Numbered from the stretch's first letter, positions 1-9,933 are shown. The stretch is DNA of 64,000 bases from Actinomadura citrea (GCF_013409045.1 NZ_JACCBT010000001.1:1922001-1986000), one strand, 5' to 3'. The notes: a model not told the origin generated them from the sequence alone. Program-made: numbers and translations.

Positions 1-450
1 AGCCAGCGTTCGGGGGACGGGACGAGGACGGGCGTCCACAGCCGGGTGTCGGCGATGCGCGCGGCGGTGGCGTCCTCGTCCACCTCGACGCGGTGCCGGG
101 ACGGGACGCGCCGTTTCAACGGGCGCAGCGCCCGCTGGACGCCGAGCGGGTCGGCCAGCATCGGCGCGGTCGGGACGAGCACCTCGGACGCGCGGCCCAC
201 CGGCTCCGCTCCGGCGTCCGGGCGCGGGTGAAGCCCGGTCAGCGGTTCGGACGGGCGCGGGGCCGGGGGCTCCGGCGGCTTGGGCGGCGCGGGGGCGTCC
301 ACGGGCTCGTCCACGACCGGAGGTGGGACCGGCGGAACGGCGGCGGGCTGCTCCCCGGCCGGGGAGATGTGGCAGGCGAGCCAGAGCATCTCGCTCAGCT
401 CGCGGGCGTCCGGCGGCGGCCCGATGGCCGACAGGGCGTCCCGGAGCCGG

Positions 451-461
<11 letters not shown>
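1..461 (-). CDS. SAV_2336-type (vWA-like) protein of a VMAP conflict operon, 5' part only
   Basis: Only the first 153 codons lie in the window; the gene runs off the left edge. The start ATG (459-461) overlaps the end of the MoxR gene (its TGA is at 451-453), so the two are probably translationally coupled. The visible protein has a short helical N-terminus, a Pro-rich linker at about residues 38-70, and then 'RALRPLKRRVPSRHR', which I recognise as the beginning of the SAV_2336 N-terminal domain that continues into a von Willebrand A-like fold in homologues. Its position after trypsin-VMAP and MoxR genes supports this. The vWA part itself is outside the window and is inferred. Confidence 0.75.
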
Positions 462-1440
<979 letters not shown>

Positions 1441-3111
1441 CTATACCTCCATCGCGAGCGGGGGGTCGGGCAGCCGGGACGGATCGTCCCACAGCAGCGT
1501 CAGGTCGCGCCCGCAGTGCGGTGCGTCCTTGGGGGCGACGAGCGCGGCCTTGCGCAGCGCGAGCGCCAGCCGTGGCAGGTCGCCCGGGTGCCGGTCGCCG
1601 ACCGCCGCGGTCAGCTCGTCGAGGACGCGGTGCCCCCGGCAGTCTCCGTGCGAGGACGCGTCGCACGGGGTGCGCGTCCACATCATGACGGGGATGCCGT
1701 TGTTGAGCGCGGCCGTCAGCCAGCTCTTCACCGGACGCGACCCGTACACCAGGACGCAGAAGTCGATGTTGGCCTCCAGCCAGTCCTGGAAGTCGCTGCC
1801 CTTGCGCGGGGCGTCGCACGCGATGGGGCGCGGGTCGCTGCGGCCGCGCTCGTTCAGCAGCCGCCAGCGGTGGTGGGCCTGGTCGCGGCGGATCGAGTCG
1901 GGCCGCAGCCGCTCCACGTCCCGCACCACCACCGGGTACTTGCGCATGGGGATCCTGTTGCGCGGGTCGACGTACCACTGCTCGAACGGCTTGCCGAGCC
2001 AGCCCTCCGGCACCGCGAACTCGATCATCCACTCGCGGCCGAACAGCGCGGGCGCGAGCGCCGCCACGCCCGCCTCGACCACCGGCCGCACCCGCCGGTC
2101 CGGGACGCGCTCGGTCGGCCGTCCCGGCCCCTCGGCGCCGTCGATCCAGGTGTGCACGGTCACGTCGAAGGCGTTGTCGAACGTGGCCCGCTCCAGCCGG
2201 ACGATCACCGATGCGGGTCCTGAGCGCGGGGCGGCGGGCGCGGCGCCGGGCAGGTGCCGCGCGGACCACGCGGCGAGCCGCCGCCGGGCGGAGCCGGGCA
2301 GGTGCGGCCCGAGCGCCGCCACGTACCGGACGAGCCGGTCCGGCTCCCAGCCCTCGGCCACGTAGCGCACCGAGCCCCACGCCGACCGGAAACCGCCGAA
2401 CGCCCGCCGGCCCGTGATCCGTTCGAGGTCGGCGGCGAGCGGGTCGGTGTAGCGGACGCCGTCCAGGAGGTCCCGCAGCTCGCGGCGGGCCTCGGGGGTG
2501 AGCCACCGGAGCGGCAGCAGGTCGTCCAGTTCCTCCCAGTACGTACGGATGTGCTCGACGGGCAGCATCCAGCCGAGGTCGGCCCGGCCTCCGTCCCGCA
2601 GCTCGGCGTTCGTCACCATGCCGATGACCTCGCCCGTCGCCGTGTCGTACACGGCGGACCCGCTGTACCCCTCCTCCAGCCAGTCGCCCTGGCCGGTCTT
2701 CAGCTCCCACCACTCGTGCCGCATCCCGCGATGCGGGAACGTCGTCACGGACGCGTGCCGCTCGTTCTGGTCGGGACGGCGCGGGAACCCGCACACCCCG
2801 AACGTCCGCTCGCCGAGGCTCCCCGCGTGCAGGCCGTCCGGCGCGGCCAGCGTGGCGGGGGTCAGCGCGACGGGCTCGCGCAGTTCGAGGACGGCGACGT
2901 CGCCGGGGTCGCCCGGCCGCCTCCAGCCGCCGCGCCGCACGACCCTGGCGGGCAGGTCCTCCAGCAGGCCGGGGAACCCGACGCGCACCTCGTCCCGGCC
3001 GTGGACGGTGTGGGCGCAGGTCAGCAGCCGCGTCGCGGTGACGAGGAACGCCGCGCCGAACTTGCCCCCGGACGGCGGGCCGACCCAGGCGCGCCACTGC
3101 CAGTCGTCCAC
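1441..3111 (-). CDS. Trypsin-like protease fused to VMAP C-terminal domain
   Basis: A 556-residue protein. Residues 15-160 are a trypsin-like protease with an apparently intact triad: H34 in 'LLTCAHTV', D71 in 'DVAVLEL' and S150 in 'GYSGSAV'. The middle region is helical. The C-terminal third, with 'DFCVLVYGSRPVKSW' and the ending 'WDDPSRLPDPPL', resembles the C-terminal domain of vWA-MoxR-associated proteins (VMAP-C). There is no signal peptide, so the protease should be cytoplasmic. In the published model of ternary conflict systems the protease is the effector, released by MoxR/vWA action; that is prediction from comparative genomics. Start GTG at 3109-3111, 7 bp after the Trypco1 gene. 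Confidence 0.85.
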   Translation of the reverse strand: MDDWQWRAWVGPPSGGKFGAAFLVTATRLLTCAHTVHGRDEVRVGFPGLLEDLPARVVRRGGWRRPGDPGDVAVLELREPVALTPATLAAPDGLHAGSLGERTFGVCGFPRRPDQNERHASVTTFPHRGMRHEWWELKTGQGDWLEEGYSGSAVYDTATGEVIGMVTNAELRDGGRADLGWMLPVEHIRTYWEELDDLLPLRWLTPEARRELRDLLDGVRYTDPLAADLERITGRRAFGGFRSAWGSVRYVAEGWEPDRLVRYVAALGPHLPGSARRRLAAWSARHLPGAAPAAPRSGPASVIVRLERATFDNAFDVTVHTWIDGAEGPGRPTERVPDRRVRPVVEAGVAALAPALFGREWMIEFAVPEGWLGKPFEQWYVDPRNRIPMRKYPVVVRDVERLRPDSIRRDQAHHRWRLLNERGRSDPRPIACDAPRKGSDFQDWLEANIDFCVLVYGSRPVKSWLTAALNNGIPVMMWTRTPCDASSHGDCRGHRVLDELTAAVGDRHPGDLPRLALALRKAALVAPKDAPHCGRDLTLLWDDPSRLPDPPLAMEV

Positions 3112-3118
3112 GTCGCGG

Positions 3119-3454
3119 CTACGCCCCCTCCGCGGCGCGCGGCGGCTGCCCCCACGTCATCTTGACCTTCAGGTGGCCCTCGACGGTCGTCTTCGCGATG
3201 ACGGCCCCGGCCGCCGCGTTCAGCTTGACGCCGAACTCCAGCTCGACGCCGTCGGGGTCCAGGTCGCCTCCGCGCAGCGACGCGAGCGCCGCCTGCGCCG
3301 CCTCCCGGACGTGCTGGAACGCGTCCTCCAGCCGGCCCGCCGCGTCGTAGATCAGATCGCCGGTGCGGGACACCGACTGGAAGCCCGGCTCCAGGTCGTC
3401 GGTCTCCACGACGATGGTCCCGTTCTCGGTCTGCCAGCGCACCAGTTCGTTCAC
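3119..3454 (-). CDS. Trypsin-co-occurring domain protein (Trypco1/CU044_2847 type)
   Basis: An 111-residue protein, first gene of the operon. It has a beta-rich start ('GTIVVETDD'), a helical middle ('FQHVREAAQAALASL') and a conserved ending 'LEFGVKLNAAAGAVIAKT' typical of Trypco1. The family is defined by sitting next to trypsin-like conflict proteins and its biochemical role is unknown; a sensor or substrate role is inference. The operon promoter must lie in 3455-3535, shared with the divergent YjbR-like gene. Confidence 0.8.
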   Translation of the reverse strand: MNELVRWQTENGTIVVETDDLEPGFQSVSRTGDLIYDAAGRLEDAFQHVREAAQAALASLRGGDLDPDGVELEFGVKLNAAAGAVIAKTTVEGHLKVKMTWGQPPRAAEGA

Positions 3455-3538
3455 CCGACAAACCTAACAAGATCATGCGTTGTGGGGTGCTTTGCTGGGG
3501 GGACCGCACCGGAGGCGGCGCGGCCACAGGAGGACATG

Positions 3539-3889
3539 ATGATCACCGTCGAGCAGGTGCGGGCCCTCGCGATGACGCTGCCCCGCACGTCCGAGCACCT
3601 GATCAGGGACCGGGTGAAGTTCCGCGTCGGCTCCATCGTCTACGTCGCCTTCTCGCGGGACGAGACCGTCATGGGTTTCGCGTTCCCCAAGGAGGAGCGG
3701 CTCTCCCTCGTCGAATCGGAGCCGGAGAAGTTCCACCTGCCCGGTGAATCCGACATGCGCTTCAACTGGGTGCACGCCTGGACGGCGGCGCTGGACGAGG
3801 CGGAAATGGAAGAGCTCGTCATCGACGCGTGGCTGATGGTCGTCCCGAAGAAGGTCGCCGCCGCCCGCCTCGGCCTTCAGGACGGATGA
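3539..3889 (+). CDS. MmcQ/YjbR family protein
   Basis: A 116-residue protein with the YjbR/CyaY-like fold signature: N-terminal 'ITVEQVRALAMTLPRTSEH', a central strand region 'VGSIVYVAFSRDE', and the C-terminal 'ELVIDAWLMVVPKKVAA' helix. The family is often labelled DNA-binding, but its function is not established. Two ATGs occur in tandem (3536 and 3539). The AGGAGG at 3528-3533 is only 2 nt from the first but 5 nt from the second, so the second is preferred. Divergent from the VMAP operon. Confidence 0.85.
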   Translation: MITVEQVRALAMTLPRTSEHLIRDRVKFRVGSIVYVAFSRDETVMGFAFPKEERLSLVESEPEKFHLPGESDMRFNWVHAWTAALDEAEMEELVIDAWLMVVPKKVAAARLGLQDG

Positions 3890-3923
3890 CGCCCCCCGGC
3901 CTCCCGCGCCGACCGGTGCGGCC

Positions 3924-4661
3924 TCAGTGCGGCGGCGGCAGCGGGTCGACGGCGTTGCCGGCGCTGCAGCCGCCCTCGCCCGCCATCCGCTGCATGCGGG
4001 GCGGCGTCCACACGCTGGTGCGGCCAGGCGCGACGCGGGCCAGGACGCAGTCGAAGGCGTCCGAACCGTAGGGCCTCACGATGAGGGCCACGCCGACCAC
4101 GTCGCCCTCGGTCGCGAACTCGCGCCGGATCGCCGGGTCGAGCCGCAGCGAGGCGACCGCCGCGCGGACCTTCGCCTCGTCCGCCCCGCCCCCCTTCGGG
4201 ACGCGGGGCAGCGCCTTGCGCAGCCGCTCGAACGGGATCTCCGGCGCCTTCGGCCACGGCTTGAACGTGAGCGGGCCCCCGGACGGGCACGCCACCTGCC
4301 GGGTCCCGTAGTGCTGCCATTCGGTGGTGGTCGAGAACCGCATTTCGAAGCATCTCCGCACGGTGATCGTCGAGGTCGCGAACCAGCCGCCGTCCGGCGC
4401 CGTCCCGGACGTCCGGAGCACGAGCCGCACCCCGTCCCCGGCGGTCGAGACACCGGTCACCCGCATGACCTCCACGCCGTCGAGGTCCGCCGCCCGGTGC
4501 CCCACGTCCCGCGCGGGCCGTACCCGGGAGTCGTGGACCCGGTCCCCGGCCCGCTCGGCGGCCTTCCGCGCGTCCGCCGCAGCGATCTTTTCCGGGCTCC
4601 GGCCCACCTGCCCGCAGCCGGCGGCGAGCAGGACGACCAGCGGGATCACGTATCGGCGCAT
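3924..4661 (-). CDS. Putative lipoprotein, unknown function
   Basis: A 245-residue protein starting at ATG 4661 with a short lipoprotein signal: 'MRRYVIPLVVLLAAGC', lipidation at C16. The mature part has no family I recognise. It contains several cysteines ('VRRCFEM', 'VACPSGG', 'FDCVLA', 'GGCSAGN') that could form disulphides outside the cell. The reading frame stays open upstream, but the lipobox fixes the start. It follows the GT-C-like membrane protein on the same strand after 64 bp and may share its transcript. Name kept generic. Confidence 0.75.
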   Translation of the reverse strand: MRRYVIPLVVLLAAGCGQVGRSPEKIAAADARKAAERAGDRVHDSRVRPARDVGHRAADLDGVEVMRVTGVSTAGDGVRLVLRTSGTAPDGGWFATSTITVRRCFEMRFSTTTEWQHYGTRQVACPSGGPLTFKPWPKAPEIPFERLRKALPRVPKGGGADEAKVRAAVASLRLDPAIRREFATEGDVVGVALIVRPYGSDAFDCVLARVAPGRTSVWTPPRMQRMAGEGGCSAGNAVDPLPPPH

Positions 4662-4725
4662 GCGCCCAATGATCCCGACGGCCGCGACGCGGCGGTATCC
4701 GCTCTCGTACTCATCCGGCACCGTG

Positions 4726-6162
4726 TCAGGCGTCCGCCGGCTGCGCCTCGGGCGCTGCCGGGGCCGACTCGGCCTCCGGCGCGGCCGGGACCGGACGGCG
4801 GCGGCCCCACGCCATCGCGGCGGCGAAACACGCGAACGGCAGGGCGGGCAGCATGTAGCGGTAGTCGAAGTCGACCGTGATCGGAGGGATGGCCAGGAGG
4901 GCGACACCGGACGTCCAGAACAGCGCCGTCCGCGCGCGCGCCCGTCGCCACACGATCCCGGCCGCGCCCGCGAGCAGCACCACGCCGAGCACCGTCCCCG
5001 GCACGCTCACGTGCTCCTGGTAACCGCGCAGCACACCGGCGTACGGCTCGACGACGTGCGTGCGGCCCGTTCCGTGCGAGTACTCGTACACGACCGCCCC
5101 CCGGGTGCCGCCCCCGTAGACGGGCAGTTCCGGCTTGCGCGCCGTGGGCTTCGTGGGGAAGTGGTACCTGGCCTCGGTGCCCACGGTCGGGTAACGCGAC
5201 CGGTGCCACGAGAACGTCCGGACGAAGAAGTCGTAGGAGACCACGCGCAGGTAGTCGAGCGGCTGGTTCTTGATCGCCCACACCGCGAACCGCTGCGCCC
5301 GGGCGTTCGTCTCCTCGTCGAACGCCCGTCCGTTGGACCAGCCGGTCGGCGAGTTGTCCTCCCAGATCTGGTGGGACGAGGCGGGCCGGTCGCCCTTGGC
5401 GCCGTACGGGCACAGCCTCGCCAGGTCCGGAGGGGGCGTGAACGCGTCGCAGTCGGCGAACGCCGCCGTCCGCCCCCACAGGAAGACGCCGTCCACGCCC
5501 GTCATCTGGAACCGGCCATGGTCCCGCTGGAACCACGTCGCGTACGCCCCGACGGGCAGCGCGAACGTCACGGCGAGCGCCACGTACACCGGCCACCGCG
5601 TCCGCCTGAGCAGCAGGTAGAGGACGGCGATCAGGAACAGCGGCACTCCCACGGACCGCGTGACGGCCGCCACGCCGAGCAGCGAGCCCACCAGCGCGGC
5701 CCGCCGCCACCCGGCCTCTCCCGGCTTCGCCAGCAGCAGCATCGCGCCGAACACCAGGGCGGTGAACAGGGTGTCCGACAGCAGCAGATGCTCAAGCTCG
5801 ACCTGGAAGGCGTCCAGCAGCATCGGCGCGACCGCCAGCGCCGCCCAGGTCCGCCGGACCTCGAAGTCGCGGACCAGCATCCGGTACCCGAGCACCGCCA
5901 GCCCGAGGACCGCCGCGTGCTGGAGAACCGTCACCAGCGCCAGGCTGTGGAACGGCTTCAACACCCACAGGAAGAGCCCGTACCCGGACGGCCTCAGCGG
6001 GTGCGGGAACGGGTCGTCCGCGATCCGGACGAAGTCGTAGCTGTCGTTGAACCACAGCACGCCCCGGAACCCCACCATGGCGAGCACCCGCAGCACGACG
6101 CCCACGAGCAGCACCGCGCAGAACAGCCAGTTGCGGCGGACGGTCGAAGGGGAGAACGACAC
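4726..6162 (-). CDS. GT-C type membrane glycosyltransferase-like protein
   Basis: A 478-residue polytopic membrane protein with about 9-11 hydrophobic segments. 'VLWFNDSYDFVRIA' in the first extracytoplasmic loop (about residues 35-48) carries the acidic residues expected of GT-C enzymes of the PMT/ArnT type, which transfer sugars from polyprenyl-phosphate donors. A large soluble loop at about 215-355 separates the N-terminal helices from the last C-terminal ones ('VLGVVLLAGAAGIVW', 'TALFWTSGVALLAI'). The tail is Ala/Pro/Glu rich. The start is GTG. Donor, acceptor and catalytic activity are not deducible. Confidence 0.75.
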   Translation of the reverse strand: MSFSPSTVRRNWLFCAVLLVGVVLRVLAMVGFRGVLWFNDSYDFVRIADDPFPHPLRPSGYGLFLWVLKPFHSLALVTVLQHAAVLGLAVLGYRMLVRDFEVRRTWAALAVAPMLLDAFQVELEHLLLSDTLFTALVFGAMLLLAKPGEAGWRRAALVGSLLGVAAVTRSVGVPLFLIAVLYLLLRRTRWPVYVALAVTFALPVGAYATWFQRDHGRFQMTGVDGVFLWGRTAAFADCDAFTPPPDLARLCPYGAKGDRPASSHQIWEDNSPTGWSNGRAFDEETNARAQRFAVWAIKNQPLDYLRVVSYDFFVRTFSWHRSRYPTVGTEARYHFPTKPTARKPELPVYGGGTRGAVVYEYSHGTGRTHVVEPYAGVLRGYQEHVSVPGTVLGVVLLAGAAGIVWRRARARTALFWTSGVALLAIPPITVDFDYRYMLPALPFACFAAAMAWGRRRPVPAAPEAESAPAAPEAQPADA

Positions 6163-6430
6163 CGGGAACCTAACTGTGGGACGTGCGGGCGGACAGGATC
6201 CTGCGCCGGTCCGGAACCGGCGGCGTCACGCCGGGGCGGGCCACTACGTCACTCACTTCCGCCCACGTATCGGCCGAGAGCCTACCAGCGCAGCCCCGGC
6301 CCCTCCGTGGACGGCCAGGTGGCGGCGGCCCCCGGCGGGCGGTGTTGACGATGGCCGGGAGTGCGGGACGGTAGGGGCTCGGGACGAGCCGTCCCTCCAC
6401 ACAAACAAAAGACCCCGAAGGAGACCTGTC

Positions 6431-6694
6431 ATGGCATTGAGGCGCAGTCGAGGAGAAGAAGAACGGCTCAGTGAAACCCAGCAGGCTTGCGGAACCCGGG
6501 CCGAGGAGTACACCCTCCTGGCCCTGCGTACGACCGACCCCATCGTCAGGGAAGGTGCCTGGGAGATGGCCGCGGTGAGCAATCGCAACGCCGGGCAGAC
6601 GCTCCTGGAGTCGCTGAAGGACCCGGGCAACAAGGTCACACCCGCGATGCGGGCGGCGCGGCAGGCGCTGCAGGCGCCGGAAGACGGCGCCTGA
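6431..6694 (+). CDS. Small hypothetical protein
   Basis: An 87-residue soluble, mostly helical protein with a basic N-terminus ('MALRRSRGEEERL') and a central 'TDPIVREGAWEMAAVSNRN' stretch that reads like a single HEAT-like helical hairpin. No family recognised. It is supported by a good ribosome site (GGAGA upstream of ATG 6431) and a strong stem-loop just after the stop (6738-6774), indicating a single-gene transcript. It is followed by a convergent VOC gene. Confidence 0.65.
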   Translation: MALRRSRGEEERLSETQQACGTRAEEYTLLALRTTDPIVREGAWEMAAVSNRNAGQTLLESLKDPGNKVTPAMRAARQALQAPEDGA

Positions 6695-6737
6695 TCAACT
6701 CAACGGCCGGCGACCGTACCTGGCCGGCCGGAGACCA

Positions 6738-6777
6738 CCCATAGAAGCGGGCCCTTGCGGGCCGCTTCTATGGGTTT
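6738..6777 (+). terminator. Intrinsic terminator after the 87-residue gene
   Basis: Perfect 13-bp inverted repeat: arm 6738-6750 (CCCATAGAAGCGG) and arm 6762-6774 (CCGCTTCTATGGG), with a small inner CCC/GGG stem, followed by TTTG. The symmetrical stem could stop transcription from both directions; the VOC gene at 6861 converges on it. Confidence 0.8.
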
Positions 6778-6860
6778 GTCCCATCGGGGTCCACCACTGC
6801 GCAGCCGGTGCCGCTGCTCGTCCATGCCGACCGGCCGCACCACCGGCACATGCCCTGGGA

Positions 6861-7253
6861 TCAGGTGGCCTGCGCGTCCGCCGTCAGGTAGTCGGCCCGG
6901 CCTTCGTCGTCGAGCTCGAACGGGCCTTTCGGGATGATGCAGAACTCGTTGCCCTCGGGATCGGCCATGACAAGGAAGCCCCCGGGGTCGTACTCGGTCA
7001 GTCGCCGTCCGCCCAGCGCCTCCACTCTGGCCTGCTCGGCGGCTGGATCCTCCGACTCCAGATCCAGGTGCAGCCGGTTCTTCGCGGACTTGGAGCCGTC
7101 GGTGCGCTGGAAGCCCACGCCCAGCCCGTTCCTGCGCTCCAGCCAGACGTACGGGCCGGTACGCCCGGTGATCGGCCGGTCGAGCAGCTCGCTCCAGAAG
7201 GCCGCCAGCCGATCCGGGTCGACGGCGTCGACGATCACGCAGTTGATGTCCAT
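6861..7253 (-). CDS. VOC (glyoxalase-like) superfamily protein
   Basis: A 130-residue single VOC module built of two beta-alpha-beta-beta-beta halves: 'CVIVDAVDPDRLAAFWSELL' at the N-terminus and 'LHLDLESEDPAAEQARVEALGG' followed by 'ADPEGNEFCII' at the C-terminus. This subgroup (glyoxalase_6-like) usually has unknown substrates. The frame is preceded by in-frame TTG and GTG codons (7262, 7259); the ATG at 7253 gives the usual 'MDINCVIVDA' start. It precedes the DUF3237 fusion gene's end by about 85 bp and may be transcribed separately. Confidence 0.85.
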   Translation of the reverse strand: MDINCVIVDAVDPDRLAAFWSELLDRPITGRTGPYVWLERRNGLGVGFQRTDGSKSAKNRLHLDLESEDPAAEQARVEALGGRRLTEYDPGGFLVMADPEGNEFCIIPKGPFELDDEGRADYLTADAQAT

Positions 7254-7338
7254 GGTCACCAACCTGCCAGGAAGCGGTCCCCAGGTGCCTGGCGATCGGT
7301 GGTGCGCCTGGATGAGCAGGCGCGATGGAGCCGGTCGG

Positions 7339-8109
7339 TCATCCGGCGAGGTAGGTCTCGTAGACGACCTCCGCGGAGCGGCGTCCGCCGACGGTGACGA
7401 AGACGCCCTTGTTCAGCCAGTCGAGACCGCGGGCGGCGGTTTCGATCTCGGTGGCCGCCCGGAAGACGTACTCACTCGGGTCGACGTCCTCGCCGCGGCC
7501 GAGCCGGGCGAGCACCTCCGCGCTCCCGTGACGCACCGACCGCGACCGGACGTAGAGCAGGTCGCCGGCGTCGGTTCGCAGGGTGTAGCGGATGTCGCCC
7601 AGCGCGGTACCGTCCGCCAGCGCGATCTGCCAGTCGGCGCTGGCCCCCGGCAGCAGGATCCCCCGGATGTCGGGTCCGGCGAAGGTTCCGCCGGTCAGGG
7701 CGACGATGCGCCGATGCCCCGCGGCGACCTCGCCCAGGTCCAGCGGCGCATCGAGAGCGGCTTCCAGCCGGTACACCAGCGTCAGCCGGGGTCCGGGCAG
7801 CCGGCCGCCGGCGGGGCCGGGAGCGGCGGCGCGGGCGGGGTCGTTGGGGTGGGGGCCGAGCGGTGTGACGGTGATGCGCATCCAGTCGTACAGCGGTAGG
7901 CCCCGGAGCAGGGCGTCGAGTTGGGGCCGGTCGTCGGCGCGGTACAACCCCATGATCGGGGAAGTGCCGGGCACGGCCCAGATGCGGGCGATGTGCCCCT
8001 GAGCCGCCAGGTCGGCCGCCGCGGCCGCCTCCGCGTCCCGGCGCCGCTCGATCTCGGCGTCGGAGGTCCCGGCGGGGACGTCGACCCGGAACTGGACGAG
8101 GTACTCCAT
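7339..8109 (-). CDS. Muconolactone isomerase-like domain fused to DUF3237
   Basis: A 256-residue two-domain protein. Residues 1-95 ('MEYLVQFRVDVPAG', 'RIWAVPGTSPIMGLYRADD', 'LPLYDWMRITVTPL') match muconolactone delta-isomerase, a small ferredoxin-like-fold enzyme of the beta-ketoadipate pathway. Residues about 108-256 ('LTLVYRLEAALDAP', 'GGTFAGPDIRGILLPGASADW') match DUF3237, a beta-barrel of unknown function often found with aromatic-degradation genes. No other beta-ketoadipate genes are nearby, so the real substrate may be a different lactone or quinone. The gene sits 54 bp upstream of the MOSC fusion's stop on the same strand. Confidence 0.8.
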   Translation of the reverse strand: MEYLVQFRVDVPAGTSDAEIERRRDAEAAAAADLAAQGHIARIWAVPGTSPIMGLYRADDRPQLDALLRGLPLYDWMRITVTPLGPHPNDPARAAAPGPAGGRLPGPRLTLVYRLEAALDAPLDLGEVAAGHRRIVALTGGTFAGPDIRGILLPGASADWQIALADGTALGDIRYTLRTDAGDLLYVRSRSVRHGSAEVLARLGRGEDVDPSEYVFRAATEIETAARGLDWLNKGVFVTVGGRRSAEVVYETYLAG

Positions 8110-8163
8110 AACGTTCTCCTCCTCTCGGGAGCGCGATGCAGCGGGCCGTCCCTCCTCACCTCC

Positions 8164-9933
8164 TCACAGATCCAGGACGATCTCCGTTGCCGGGCGGGAG
8201 CAGCAGATCAGGACGTTGCCGTCGGCGGGAGGAGCGATGGGGGCCGGGTCGTAGGTCACCTCGCCTGACAGCATGGCCGTCTCGCAGGTGTGGCAGACGC
8301 CGGTGCGGCAGGACCAGCGGACGGGGACGTCGCATGCCTCGGCGAACTCCAGCAGGCTGGACCCGCTCTCGTCCCAGGGAGCCCGGATGCCGCTGCGGGC
8401 GAACGTCACCGCCGGTCCGGCGCCCGGTGGTCCCGCCGGCGGATGAGGCGGCCGGGCGGCGGAGGCGGTGACGCCCGGTGTGATGGAGGCCACGGTGCCG
8501 AAGGTCTCGGTGCGGATGCGGTCGGTGGCCAGTCCCTGCTCGGCGAGCGCACGGGTCTGCGCGGCCATGAACGAAGGCGGGCCGCAGACGTAGGCTTCGG
8601 AGTCGGCCGGCACTCCGGCGCTGTGCAGCAGGGCGGCGTCCAAGTGACCCGGGTCCGTGTAGTCGGTGCCGAGGCGGTCCTGCGGGCGCGGGCGGCTGTA
8701 GCACACACGCAGGCGGGCGTGGGGAAGCCTGCCCAGCAGGGAGCGAACCTCGGCGGCGAAGGCGTGTTCGGAGCCGTCCCGGGCACCGTGCAGCCACCAC
8801 ACCGGTCGTGTGGTCCCCGACTCGGCCAGAGCCTGCAGCATCGCCAGGACCGGGGTGGCGCCCACGCCCGCCGACACCAGCACCACGGGGCCGTCGCCGG
8901 CGGCGAGCACGAACGTGCCACGGGGCGCGGCCACCTGGAGGATGTCGCCGACTTTCAGATACCGGTGCAGCCGCGTGCTGGCGGCACCGTGCGGCTCGGC
9001 CTTGACGCTGATCCTGTACTCCTGGTCCCCGGGCCTGCCCGACAACGAGTAGCCGCGTACCAGCGCGGGTCCGTGGGCGTCGGCGTCCAGCATGACGGTC
9101 ACGAACTGGCCGGGCAGTGCGGGCGGCAGCGGACCGCCCTGCTCGGCGGCCAGCCACACGGAGACGATGCTGCTGCTCTCCCGCTGGATGCGGGCCACCC
9201 GCAGGGCCCGGAATCCCGTCCAGGCGGGCGGCGGCACCGTTGCTTCGGCCGTCAATCCGACATTCCCGCCGAGCCCGTCGTCGCCCCGCCGTAGCAGGGC
9301 CCGGAACGAGTCCTGCCAGCCAGGGCTGAGCGCCTCGACTTGCAACGCGCGTTCCAGACGGTCACGGGGATGCTCGGACAGGTACAGCAGCCCGTCGACC
9401 TCGGTGACGCTCATCGCGCCCGGGCCGTCGGCGACCTTGACGATCTCCTGCCCCGCCTCCACCGCGCCCTCGGTGATCACTCTCATGTAGAAGCCGGGAC
9501 GGTGGTGCGCGACCAGCAGCGCCGCCATCTGCGGTTCGCCCAGGCGCAGGCCGACCCGGTAGCAGGTCACCCTGGGCTGGGTGACCTCGAAGACGGCCTC
9601 GCCGATCCGGTAGCGGTCCCCGATGCACACCTGATCATCGGGTAGGCCCTCGACGGTGAAGTTCTCCCCGAAGTGCCCGTGCACCAGATCATCACGTTCG
9701 AGCACCCGTTCCCAGTACCGGTAGGAGTCCACCTGGTAGACCATCACGGCGCGCTGCTCACCGCCATGGCCCGCCAGGTCCCCCTGCCCGTCCCCGTCCA
9801 GATTCAGACGACGTGCCATGACCGGGCCGCGCACCGGCTCCTTCCAGATTCCGGTGCGCACCGTCCGCCCCTCCCAGGAGACGTCCTTGGGCATACCGAC
9901 GTTGACCGCCACCAGCCGTGCCAACCGCACCAC
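8164..9933 (-). CDS. MOSC domain-flavin reductase-[2Fe-2S] ferredoxin fusion oxidoreductase
   Basis: About 589 residues in three parts. The N-terminal 200 residues are a YiiM-like MOSC domain ('LDGDGQGDLAGHGGEQRAV', 'HFGENFTVEGL', 'CYRVGLRLG'), which in relatives handles molybdenum cofactor or sulfur. The centre is a ferredoxin-reductase module: FAD site 'RGYSLSG', NAD site 'VSAGVGATPVLAML', 'YVCGPPSFM'. The C-terminus is a plant-type [2Fe-2S] ferredoxin with 'CRTGVCHTC' plus a later cysteine in 'LICCSRP'. Such fusions probably pass electrons from NAD(P)H to a Mo-dependent or oxygenase reaction. The frame runs open further upstream; GTG 9933 with GAGG upstream is the best start. Confidence 0.88.
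   Translation of the reverse strand: MVRLARLVAVNVGMPKDVSWEGRTVRTGIWKEPVRGPVMARRLNLDGDGQGDLAGHGGEQRAVMVYQVDSYRYWERVLERDDLVHGHFGENFTVEGLPDDQVCIGDRYRIGEAVFEVTQPRVTCYRVGLRLGEPQMAALLVAHHRPGFYMRVITEGAVEAGQEIVKVADGPGAMSVTEVDGLLYLSEHPRDRLERALQVEALSPGWQDSFRALLRRGDDGLGGNVGLTAEATVPPPAWTGFRALRVARIQRESSSIVSVWLAAEQGGPLPPALPGQFVTVMLDADAHGPALVRGYSLSGRPGDQEYRISVKAEPHGAASTRLHRYLKVGDILQVAAPRGTFVLAAGDGPVVLVSAGVGATPVLAMLQALAESGTTRPVWWLHGARDGSEHAFAAEVRSLLGRLPHARLRVCYSRPRPQDRLGTDYTDPGHLDAALLHSAGVPADSEAYVCGPPSFMAAQTRALAEQGLATDRIRTETFGTVASITPGVTASAARPPHPPAGPPGAGPAVTFARSGIRAPWDESGSSLLEFAEACDVPVRWSCRTGVCHTCETAMLSGEVTYDPAPIAPPADGNVLICCSRPATEIVLDL

Noticed and set aside
4324..6348. 674-codon plus-strand frame
   Set aside because: Opposite the lipoprotein and GT-C-like genes, which have signal and membrane segments; the plus frame has none.
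6340..6376. TTGACG-type promoter before the 87-residue gene
   Set aside because: A -35-like TTGACG is present (6345-6350), but the only -10-like hexamer (GTAGGG) is 20 bp away; too weak to list as a promoter.
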